Assembly: GCF_035046485.1 (NCBI RefSeq)
Contig: NC_085137.1
Span: forward strand, 132,374,703-132,438,702
Direction of reading: 5' to 3'
Source of the DNA: Aedes albopictus
Lineage: Eukaryota > Arthropoda > Insecta > Diptera > Culicidae
Length of the DNA: 64,000 nt
The number at the start of each line of letters is the position of its first letter. The stretch's first letter is position 1. Below, in pieces: positions 54,960 through 64,000 of this stretch. The position numbers and the translations under genes are program-made. The notes under the pieces were generated by a model. That model saw only the letters and a program-made list of their open reading frames with translations. It had not been told where the DNA came from and ran no database searches.

Positions 54960-56110
54960 ATGATTTTTTTTTTCAAAATTCCTCCTCTAGATGAACCTTG
55001 AGAAATTTCAATAGGAATTCTTCTAGAAAATCTTCTATGATTAAGAAATTCCTCCATGGATTATTTCCGAAGTTTCTCCGAGGTTTCTTTCAGAAAATCA
55101 TCCACTGATTCCAGACATTCTAACTGCGTCATATTTTTAGAAAATCAAGAGTTCGGAATTCTTCACCAAGGATTTCTTGAAAAACCGAATATTTTTTCGG
55201 GATGCTTTAAGTTTCTTTATGTTTTATTTCAAAGAATTTCTTAAGAAAACCTCCCTAAATGGCTCCATTGATTCTTTAGAAATTTTATAACGTGACCTAC
55301 GTCCATTTTTAACTCCCTCCCTCCTGTGGCACACTTTTTGTATGGCACCACCTCCGGAATTTGTATACCCCCTCACTCCTCAAAGCGTAACGTAATTTAT
55401 AAACGTTTCCCTTGAGAAATAACTACAGGAATTTCATTTCTTAAGTAATCCAAGAGTTCGTTGAGGAATTCCTCCAGCGATTGCTTCGAAAATTTTTCCA
55501 GGGCTTTTTCAATAAATTTCTTCATAGAATATCTCCAGGAAATTCTCCAGAAGTTCTTTCATGATTTTGTTTAGTGATTCCAGCAGATATTCTTCCAGAG
55601 ATTTCTGCAGATATTCATATAAAGGTTCATGATTTCCCCCGGTTAATTATTCATGTGTTTCACCAGGAATTCCTCCCCTTAATTTCCTCCAAGAATACCT
55701 TTAAGAATTTTTACTTTGTTTCTTTAAGAAATTCAGATTTTTTTTCAGAAACAATTCCTAGAAAGCTTTTCATAAATTCCTTTGAAAATATCTCATAAGA
55801 TTTGTCTAGAAATCTTAACAAAAGTTTAAGAGTTTCTTCAGACGTCAAGAGATTGTTTTAAAAATATGTTCACGAATTCCTCACGAAATTCTTTCAGAAA
55901 ATCGTCCTTGAATTTTGGTAAGATATTTCTCTAGGATTTTTTTTCTAAATATAAATTTATAAATCTTTTTAGGAATTCCACCAAGGGTTTCTAAAAGAGA
56001 GTTTCCTGAAATTTCTTTAGCGACTCTTTCTTAAATTCCGTCATGAATTGCCTGAGAAATTCTTTCACATAATCCTCCTGGGGTTCGTGCATCTCAAACT
56101 TACACAGGAA
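54960..56110. repeat. Minisatellite A, worn block 4
   Basis: AGGAATTC, TTCCTCCA and TTTCTTCAG units at about 12-bp spacing, more diverged than in blocks 1-3. A degenerate MITE (55290-55412) interrupts it. Confidence 0.7.
55290..55412. mobile_element. Degenerate MITE, relative of the TAA-flanked family
   Basis: ACCTACGTCCATTTTTAACTCCCTCCC to CAAAGCGTAACGTAATTTATAAACGTTTCCC resembles 16015-16181 in order and in the GGCACACTTTTTGTATGG-type core. Ends eroded. Confidence 0.55.
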
Positions 56111-56131
56111 TTCCTTCAGAAATATCCCCAA

Positions 56132-57012
56132 TATAGTGGGTCATCCGTTATATGGAAAAATGGAAAATTTGATAGCATCCCATCAGATCCCAAGTTTTTA
56201 GGTTCCATTCAGGACTCAAATAACTGTGCAAAACTTGGGCACGATCGGTTATGTCTGCGTTTTGCGCATCGCGTTTGAAGTTTGTATGGGATTTTACATG
56301 GGAACACATACTTTTTTGCATTTCTCTCATGAGAAGCTCGATTTTTTTAAACCATGTAACCGATAATGTGAAAACATAGCCTAGGGTGTCCTGAAAAACT
56401 TTGTCGAAGATCCCGAAGTTATATGATGCCTATTAAAAAAGTTATAGCGTTGGCAATGCTTGACGAAACAGCATGATTCTGTTGCTATTGTTATTTCTTT
56501 ACGCGTCAAAACTTAAACACATGCATGCGGTTTGTTGAATGTAACTTTGTTTACAATCATCAGATCACTTTGTGGTCCTCGACAAAGTTGTTCAGAACAT
56601 CCTAGGCTATTATTTTACATCATCCGTTATAAAGTTTCAGACAAACTTTTTCAACTTATGACAAAAATGCAAAACAAGTAGGGGAAATTACCTATTCTCG
56701 GCCGTTTTGTTCTCTTCGTCTTTGGGGTTTTTTTGAAACCTATTTAACTCAGAGTTGGTCTCAAATCCTTCCCAACTAAGCTGAATTATATGGCCAAGTT
56801 TCAGGCAATTTGGCTGACAAAAACCTCCCATGACGAAGAGAACAAACCTGCCGATAATACCCATTGTCACCCTATGTTTTCCCGTACAAAATCTCATACA
56901 AATTTCAATTGCAATGCGCAAAGTGTAAAAGCAACCGATCGTGGTTAACCCAGGACCCGAAATGGAATCAAAAAAGCTTTGATCTGAGAAATCGGTTGCA
57001 AAGACCCACACT
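56132..57012. mobile_element. Foldback element GTGGGTCATC, copy B
   Basis: Same palindromic family as 31982-32697, lying in opposite orientation. Carries a nested MITE (56681-56872). Without that insert it would be about 690 bp, similar to copy A. Confidence 0.75.
56681..56872. mobile_element. 192-bp TA-flanked MITE nested in foldback copy B
   Basis: Ends GGGGAAATTACCTATTCTCG and, mirrored, GGGTGACAATGGGTATTATCG, followed by GTTCTCTTCGTC on both sides. TA duplicated (56679-56680, 56873-56874). Copy A has the uninterrupted sequence (AAAAGTATGTTTTCCC), an empty site. Confidence 0.82.
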
Positions 57013-57014
57013 AA

Positions 57015-58100
57015 TCCTTCAAGACTCTTTCAGTAGTTTAAGGATTTATCCATGCAGCAAGAGGAAATCTTGGATTTTTTTTCAGAATTTTCAGATACTT
57101 TTTTTTCGATATTCTTTCAAGGGTTCCTCCAGAAATTTCGTCAGGGGTTACCGAAGAAATGTCTAGGAGGTTTCTTTTTGGAACTTCCTTCTGCTGTTTC
57201 TTTAGAAATATCTCCTTGGATTCCGTTAGAGATTCCTCCAGGAAATCATTCAGATATTTCTCTACTGAGTTTATTAGAAGAATTTTATAAAAACATAAAA
57301 TATATTGATACAATCTAAAGAAATATTTAAAAATTTCCTGAAGAGATTCCTGAAAAAAAAAATGTATTGAAGCCATTTCATAAACAATCGTTGAAGGAGT
57401 TCCTGGAGGAATCGCTGGAGAATGCCTGGAAAAACTCCTTGAGATGGATTTAGAGGAATTTTTAGAGGAATTTTTAGAAGAATTTGATGCAAAACTTTTG
57501 GAAAAACTTGAGAAAAAATCGTGGAGAAGTTTCTGAGAAAATGAAAAGTTTCTGAGCAAGGGATTTTTAAAGAACATCCTTGACCAATTTCTGAATTGTG
57601 GGTTTCTGAAAAAACAAAACTTCGGGGATCCGTGCAAAAATTGCAAACAAAAGTACTGGTGGCATTCTTGAAAGATTTTCTTGCTAAATGTCTGAAAGTA
57701 TTAGTGGATAAAATTCCCTGAAGAAATTTTCCCAGAGGAATTTTCGAAGCAAATTTAAATCAAATGGAAGAATTCTCGTAGGAATCACCAAGTCTGGAAA
57801 ACTGGAAAATGTTGTACATTATTACCAAAACAAATTTCTTGGGATATTGCTGGAGAAACACAAAGAAATAAATCCTGAAGTGATTTCTGAAGAAACTCCT
57901 GAATCTCTGAAAGGTCGATGAGAAAATTCTGAAAGAATTTCTGAAGAAAGGTTTTTATAAACTTCAAGAGAAGTTTACGTTCCAATCTGCGAAAGAACAT
58001 TAAAAAAAAAATCTTGAGAATTTTCTGGAGAAATTCCTGGAAAGAATCACCATGAAAACAAAGAAAACGAAGAAATTCTATTCTAAAAAACTATCGTACT
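57015..58100. repeat. Minisatellite A, block 5, with orientation switch
   Basis: 57110-57260 shows the plus-type unit (TTCCTCCAGAAATTTC). From about 57340 to 57920 the complementary type dominates (GAGGAATTTTTAGAGGAA, CTGGAGGAATC). The switch near 57270-57340 marks an inversion or independent array. A long minus-strand frame here (57646-57038) is periodic (NSSKNSSKS) and is not taken as a gene. Confidence 0.65.
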
Positions 58101-58554
58101 GATTAGGAAAAATCAAACACATGATGTGAATAAGTTTCAATATTAAAGTAATTTCCTTAGGGACCAATTACCAGTGTATGATGCACTGGAGTTTGAAAAT
58201 CTTTTGTAACCAGCTTTGTTTTAACCATGACAGCACTGGTCTGAAATGAGTTTTAGAAAAGAATATCCTTAGGAGAGACGTGCGACTTTGTGAATTTCTA
58301 CCCAGAGAATCGTTTTATAAATTTCCCGATGAACGTCCAGAAGGATTTTCTTAAAAATCTGTAGCAAAATTCTTGTGAGAATAGTTTTTATTGAAGTCTC
58401 TGAATTCCATATATGTGAACCTTTCACACAAATAGGCGAAAATCTAGGCGAAAATTGTTGTTTGGGTACATAAAGCATTGTTTTCTGTATGGACGTTTTT
58501 TAAGGACTAGCGAGAGCAATTCAGAAAAAAAAATAAAAAAAACAAGCTCACGCC

Positions 58555-58720
58555 GATTACGCCACCACCGCCGCCACCGCCGCCACCGAGTAGGGTGAAT
58601 GACGTGATGCCAGCGACGCCGCTGCCGCTGTCTCACATTACTATTAACGCCGCCGCCGGTGAAATCTGCTTCGATGCTCACGTCTAGTACTCAGTACACG
58701 ACGCGACCGCTCCCGGGTTA
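58555..58720 (-). repeat. GCC-rich repeat with TTAACCC end
   Basis: CCGCCACC and GCCGCCGC runs, ending on the right in TTAACCCGGGAGCGGTCGCG (minus strand). Related to 46152-46440. Confidence 0.45.
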
Positions 58721-58989
58721 AGGAAAAAAGACAAATTAGATCATGGAAACATAAGGCATTTTTGATTTTTTATTAAATGACGAAGCAATATTTTCAAAAT
58801 CGGTTTTCGTACACATATTGTAGAGTATGGATCAAGGTATCTTCTGATTTTTTTTCGTGTTTGAAAACGTTTTCCATTTTTGCAGAAACCATTTTTTTTG
58901 TGAAATTTTGTTCATAAATGGATTCTGCAAAAACGAAAAACATTTTCTACAGGAAAAAAATATCAGGAGATACCTTGATATATAATCTA

Positions 58990-60049
58990 CATCCCAGACA
59001 ACCAGGAGTCGCATAAGAAACCACGTTGTACATCGTATAAAGTACTATTTTAAGTCACTATCGCATATATGTACGGCTGACTGACAAATTTCATCGCATA
59101 TGATGTTATTTTTTTAACCTTTTACGATGTATCAGGTAAAGTCATATAAGAATACAAATAAACTTTTATAAGGTAGGAGCACATCGTAGTAGATGATATT
59201 CTGATGTTTTATTGCGATGAACTTTACTTACTCGTAAAAGCGTGCGAGCGAACTCGCAAAGTGTTAAATGAATTCGCATAATTGCGTACTGCGATGATTA
59301 TACGACTTCGCTTATTACTTTTCTTGTTGTGTCAGTTTACCTCGCATTGGTGTATAGATGAAATCGTATAAAAGTACAAATAAACTCGTTGAAGTGTGCA
59401 TACAAACTCGCATAAGCTAGAAGCGTTTTTGTTGGCATAACGCGATTTGATATGTGATAGCAATTAAAGAGTTTCTGTTGCACTGTGGATGCAGTGCCAA
59501 AAAGCTACAAGAAAGTCATAATTATGGTTGCAAATCATTATTTGTTTAGTTGGCTTGATAATCAACAATTGGAGATGCTAGCCAAGCCAGAGAGGGTTAG
59601 TAAAAGCTGTACCAAAAATCGTTTTTGCCTGCCAAACACGCACAGCGCAAATGAACCAAGTGCATTCCAACAAACACTGAGGTAAGTTAGAATATCATGA
59701 TAATTAATCAGTTTGCTTCATAAGTAGCGTTTGGTGTTGAGTGTGAAGTGTGGCTCGACAATCAAGAGGTCATTAGTTCGATATCGAGCTGACAGAATTG
59801 CTTTTTTTAATATTATTAAATCGCATAAGATGCTAAATTGCGTCGCAATAGTGCACGCGGTGCATTGCATAAGATATCGATTCAAGTCATATAGCGTTAT
59901 TATTGTTCCGTCAATGCACGTATAGCGCCTCCACTTTTCTACGCATAAGGCACTTTTTCTGCATCTTATGCGATGTAACTTTAACGCTTAAAAGTACGTA
60001 TAACATGAACATAAACTTCATTATACGTGCAAATTGGTTGTCTGGGATG
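58990..60049. mobile_element. TIR element CATCCCAGACAACCA
   Basis: 1060 bp with 15-bp perfect ends CATCCCAGACAACCA / TGGTTGTCTGGGATG and TA at both edges (58988-58989, 60050-60051). The motif CGCATAA or TTATGCG occurs many times throughout. No intact transposase. A plus-strand frame at 59485-59685 is not recognisable. Confidence 0.75.
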
Positions 60050-60051
60050 TA

Positions 60052-60467
60052 TACACTCTTAGAAAAAATCATGTAAATTTAAGTTCACTTGGATGCACAT
60101 AAAAGGAGCGGCCCGTTTGACACAAATTTACGTCTTCTATCACAATAAAGTCGAGCTAGCAATCGCTAGAGCTGAAGCGAGAGATAAAACATATGTAAGT
60201 AAAATAATGTACTGGATTCGAACTCTGGTCCGCTGATTGAGAGGCACGTACTATACCTCTCGGGTGTATCACCGAGTTGTGAGACAATCGATAAATGTAA
60301 AACTGATTCTAACTATCTGGTCAGATAGGTTTGTTGACATCTTGTGCAACCAGCTTGAACTTACATGATGGATGTAAAATTGAGTCAAATTTGCCATTCA
60401 GTCATGAAATGTTTACGTACGTTAATGGCTTACGTCACGTGTAAATTCCTATTTTTTTAAGAGTGTA
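60052..60467. mobile_element. TIR element TACACTCTTA with tRNA-like core
   Basis: 416 bp; ends TACACTCTTAGAAAAAATCA and, mirrored, TACACTCTTAAAAAAATAGG. The middle matches 19360-19640 and contains GGATTCGAACTCTGGTCCGC, a reversed B-box-like string. It lies beside the previous element. Confidence 0.7.
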
Positions 60468-60773
60468 GGAAAACCGATTTTGAAAATATTGCTTCGTTAT
60501 TTTATAAAAAAAAAACCAGATTAATCCATCTAGTGGTGATAGTGCCTTCCTCGTCGAATATGTACTCATGATGTTTCCGTTGAGGTCCGAAGTTATGTTC
60601 GACGTATAAACTGAGCTATGAAATATCAGACAATTTAGTTGACTGCTACCTTCACTATCACTAAAAGCTGATCAATATCAAGACAATAATGACAAGCTAT
60701 GATATAACTTTATTCAGAATCACAGATCTCTTTGCAGTCTGCAACACAGTATTTTCTGCACACTTTGGGCTGT

Positions 60774-61084
60774 ATACTGAAGTTTTTTTTACGACGGTAA
60801 TGGTACCGCGTAAAAAACCGCGTAAAAAACCTGTTATTTAAAAAAACCGCGTTATTTCAAAAACCATCGTAAAAAAACCACGTAATTTTAAAAAATGTCG
60901 TAAAAAAGTCAAGTCACGTTAGATATGATCCTGACTATTTTGCGCGTGTTTAAAAAAAAACTCGATTTTTTTTCAATGTCGGGTTTTGAAATAACGCGGT
61001 TTTTTATGACGTTTTTTGAAATAACGCGGTTTTTTACGCGGTAAAAAACCACGTAAAAAAACCGCGTAAAAAAACTTCAGTGTA
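60774..61084. mobile_element. Foldback element ACTGAAGTTTTTTTACG
   Basis: 311 bp rich in ACGCGGTTTTTT and its complement, both ends reading ACTGAAGTTTTTTT inward. It is almost entirely inverted repeats and has no coding capacity. Confidence 0.7.
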
Positions 61085-61224
61085 TTTTATTATCATTGGT
61101 TACAAGATTCATATAAAATTTGACAAAAAAATATGCAAGCAAGTGAAATTTCCCATACTAAATCCCATTCAAATTTCAACCACATTACAGAGCGCGAGGG
61201 CGCAACCAATCACGTCATAATTCT

Positions 61225-61495
61225 GGCTCTACCCCATTTGGCATAATGTCATTTGGCATAACGCCGTTTGGCATAACGCCATTTGGCATAAAACCATTTG
61301 GCACAACGGCCATTTGGCATAATGGCCATTTCGCATAACAAATATTATGCACATTCCTACCAAGGATGATGTTCTTCGTGGTATGCCAAACGGCATTATG
61401 TCGAATAACCTTAATGCCAAATGGCATTATGCCAAATGGCCTTATGACAAATGGAATTTTGCCAAATGGGGTTGAGCCCAATTTGGCAATTTTCC
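61225..61495. repeat. TTTGGCATAAYG tandem and inverted repeat
   Basis: The string ATTTGGCATAA with short variable spacers recurs about eight times in one direction (61237-61340). Its complement ATGCCAAATGGC recurs about six times in the other (61382-61490). Apparent minus-strand frames (FGIMPFGI, QMALCQMA) come from this period. Confidence 0.85.
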
Positions 61496-61529
61496 TGCTT
61501 ACCGTCCATTAGGTTATCGAAAAAGCCGT

Positions 61530-62960
61530 AATTTGATGTGTCATATGCATGGGTTTGATTCACTGTAACGATTGACCACTTTCGGCGGGACACCCGGAAC
61601 CGATTCCACGACACTACCGGTTATCCTAAATATGTTCTGTGACTTTTTTATTACCATCTGTTTATTAGCTTGTCGAAAACGCCGCAATTTGATGAATCGC
61701 ATGTATGGGTTTGGCTCTATTTTACATTTGGCGCTTCCGGCTGGACAGGAAACACTACCGGTATTAACCTTCACATACCCGAACCCCAACATCCTATTTT
61801 CAAAATGCTGGCATTTCGTCAATTTTCATCCAATTTTTTTGAAGTCGCCCTCAATCGATCATAAATTGGTGCAAGTTTATTACACCCAAGTGGCCATGCA
61901 ATATCAGGAACCATTCCGGAGATATTCCGGATTGTTCTGGAGTCAGGGGAGGGGGTGCCGAAATGGCTAAAAGTGATTATTTCGCGTGTTATTGTGTTTG
62001 AACCATCGATTTTGATCAACCGCAGTGAACTTCGGAAGTGAACAAGCGTAAAATGGACAAATTATTAATTCGTACCACCACAGTATCCGTTGGATTTGTA
62101 TTTAGAAACAAATCCTACAATCTAAACAAAAAACTAAAAAAGAGTTAGTTTATCGAATTAAAAATTAACCCAGGTAATTTGACTGCAATCATTGTCGAAT
62201 TAGCGTGGTTTTATAGTACCACACGCATGGGTTTGGTTCAATTTCACAATTTACCACTTTCGGTTCACATTTTACCACCTACCAATTGTCCCTGATGTGG
62301 TCTTAGACTAGTTTCATGCAAATTCTTAATCAGTTTACTGAAAAGTCGCGAATTGATGTACCACATGCATGGGTGTGGTTCATTTGTGCATTTCACCAGT
62401 TCCGGCGAGACACTCGAAACTGGTTCCGGAACACTACCGGTACCCTTAAACGCCTGCTTTTCTTATCGTTCTTCGCGTTATCGCAGAAGCCTTTATTTAA
62501 TCTGCTGCGTGCATGCGTTTAGTTCCGTTCAACATTGGACCACTTCCGGCGGGGCACCTGGAACCGATTTCGGCACACTTTTGGTTTTTAAAAGTATGGT
62601 CTATGATTTTTTTGTTAACCGTTCATCAGGTTACCTAAAAAGTCATTTAATGTGTCGCATGTATGGGTTTGGTTCTCCTTAAGGCTCAAATGAGAATCGC
62701 ATATTATCCAAAACTGAAATAGCACTTTTCTCCCAAATGACGAGAAAGTGAACAAAACCTGCGTGTCCGATTGTCATAATTGACCAAATAAACAATCGGA
62801 CATTCTTATTTTCTTCGATTTGTGGATCATTTTGGGAAAAAGTGCTTTTTAGTTCTGGAACTTTTGCCATTCTCAATTGAGCCTTAATATTTGACCACTT
62901 CCGGTGGGGCACCCGTAATCGGTTGCGGACAGTGCTGGAAAACCGAAAGTAAAATCGGTT
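61530..62960. repeat. Satellite-like repeat, about 150-bp unit
   Basis: Units share CGCATG.ATGGGTTTGGTTC, TTGACCACTTCCGGCGGG, CACCCGGAACCGATTCC and ACACTACCGGT. Starts are visible near 61547, 61698, 62222, 62363, 62510 and 62658. The array is imperfect, with unrelated inserts (about 61850-62210 and 62690-62880). Confidence 0.75.
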
Positions 62961-62976
62961 CAGGAGACACAATAAA

Positions 62977-63126
62977 ATGCCATCGCATCGCTATCCACTT
63001 CGGAGCGTACTGTTCGTGTTGCTGTGGTTCGCGATCGTCCGACAGGAACACGAGCGAGAGGTTCGCATCATTCTGTGTTCTACGATGCTTTTGTGTTTTA
63101 GTGGTTCACGGCTAATATTTCTCTAA
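62977..63126 (+). CDS. Hypothetical short ORF, weak
   Basis: About 49 codons from ATG at 62977, with a hydrophobic N-terminal stretch (VLFVLLWFAIV) that resembles a signal or membrane segment. It lies in a locally GC-richer patch beyond the satellite. No homology was recognised and chance is a fair alternative. Confidence 0.15.
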   Translation: MPSHRYPLRSVLFVLLWFAIVRQEHEREVRIILCSTMLLCFSGSRLIFL

Positions 63127-63409
63127 TGAAATCAAATTTTGGTAAAACTTCTCGTTGATATGATTTATTGGAATGGTAGTTGTCCAATATAATTGTTTCG
63201 GATAGGTGTTGAAGGTGTTAAAACACGTCTTTCCAGCAGCTAATGCAGCTTCAAGCTGTAATTGTATTTTAGGTTTAGTTTGATGTTAAACGGTTATCTT
63301 CTTGTTACTCACATTTCGTGTCCTTCCAATTTACGATCCGAAACAATACGTATCCCAATTTGCATGACTTTACGTGAACAATTAGTCTAGGTTTTACAAA
63401 TGTAGATCA

Positions 63410-63645
63410 TACACACTTAAAACAGAATGCCGAGATCGGCTGTGCGGATCTCGGTTAAAGTTCATTTGCTGAAATCTCGGCTAAACGCTTGACGTTTAAT
63501 GTTTGATGATAGCGGTACCCATGGGTGCTGCTATGAATAAACTTGACTTTTTGCTGATATCTCAGTTAAATTGCAATTCCCGAGCACTCGGCTGTGCGGA
63601 TCTCGGCAAAAGAATGAAAATTAACCGAGCTCAACTGAGTGTGTA
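63410..63645. mobile_element. MITE with TACACACT ends
   Basis: 236 bp. Ends TACACACTTAAAACAGAATG and, mirrored, TACACACTCAGTTGAGCTCG. GGCTGTGCGGATCTCGG occurs as direct copies near both ends (63439, 63590), with more CTCGG motifs between. No coding capacity. From 63646 to the window end nothing is recognised. Confidence 0.65.
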
Positions 63646-64000
63646 AGTTATTTATAATAGGATTAAGTTCAATAGCATGACTTACAATCAATTTTAACTG
63701 GTGGACTTTAAATACACTTTTCCAAGTTGGTACTAGCTAGGAATTTCATCTATAAATTCATCAAATCCTTTAGAAATTTAGTAAATATTTTAGAATAATC
63801 AATTCACCTGCATTCACTACCAATTGCAATTAAATTACTCAGCCCACAAGTAGTTTAAACTAAAAATCACTGTTAGCAAACAATTATCAAGAGCATTTGT
63901 TTTTCTGCCCATACGATTACGTAGCTCTTTCCAGTCTCTCTCCACTCCTATCGAAAACGTCAGCCTTCGTTCCTTTTGTGCTGTTCCAATCCGTCAAGTT

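Larger units (their letters stand above)
58770..60510. mobile_element. Palindromic host element carrying two nested insertions
   Basis: Left arm GACGAAGCAATATTTTCAAA (from about 58777) is mirrored at 60477-60500. The left part also folds on itself (GGATCAAGGTATCT near 58830, AGATACCTTGAT near 58970). The two arms are now separated by 58990-60049 and 60052-60467. Without these the host would be about 270 bp. Confidence 0.65.

Noticed and set aside
57038..57646. Long minus-strand open frame of about 202 codons
   Set aside because: Part is minisatellite A in inverted orientation and the rest has no domain or codon support.
61215..61481. Minus-strand frame with FGIMPFGI repeats
   Set aside because: Translation of the TTTGGCATAA array.

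Overview
The window reads as intergenic or intronic DNA from a culicine mosquito, most likely Aedes. No database was consulted. The basis is an insect errantivirus, a Transib-like element, tRNA-derived SINEs, many short TA-, TAA- and TTAA-flanked foldback elements, and degenerate GAATTCC-type minisatellites. Almost everything recognisable is mobile or repetitive. Only one short stretch (16286-16449) looks like a normal host exon.

Layout. 1-760: a tRNA-derived SINE and a CCCGGG palindrome cluster. 1.6-7.4 kb: a degenerate 12-bp minisatellite ('A'), itself invaded by a second SINE. 7.74-15.28 kb: a complete endogenous errantivirus (Ty3/Gypsy with env) on the minus strand, with open gag, pol and env, near-identical LTRs and a 4-5 bp target duplication. 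16-18.3 kb: a TAA-flanked MITE and the putative host exon. 18.34-22.07 kb: 3.7 kb of repeat DNA bounded by a perfect 24-bp direct repeat. 22.6-25.3 kb: minisatellite A again. 25.63-29.16 kb: a Transib-like non-autonomous element carrying a nested TA-flanked insertion. 29.9-31.8 kb: minisatellite A, running into a second, ATGGTGCA-rich minisatellite ('B') that extends with interruptions to 35.8 kb.

34.7-39.1 kb holds two inverted, diverged copies of a secreted-protein-like gene start, plus hairpins. 39.48-40.80 kb: a 1.3-kb non-autonomous LTR element encoding only a coiled-coil gag-like protein. 42.89-44.73 kb: a hAT-like element with an 8-bp target duplication, itself hit by a MITE. 44.7-46.4 kb: GC-richer unique DNA. 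46.45-47.39 kb: a TIR element. 47.9-52.7 kb: a decayed LINE with endonuclease, reverse transcriptase and RNase H on the minus strand, split by a 1005-bp TA-flanked element. 52.96-54.01 kb: a TIR element with 'GTAAGACGGAC' repeats. 55-58.1 kb: worn minisatellite A, in both orientations, around a foldback element. 58.77-60.51 kb: a nested stack of three TIR elements. 60.8-64 kb: further foldbacks, a TTTGGCATAA repeat, a roughly 150-bp satellite and a terminal MITE.

The genes do not form a host pathway. The errantivirus gag, pol and env would work together in its own replication. The short elements presumably borrow transposases or retrotransposon proteins encoded elsewhere. Several nested insertions can be dated relative to each other because a homologous uninterrupted copy is present in the window.
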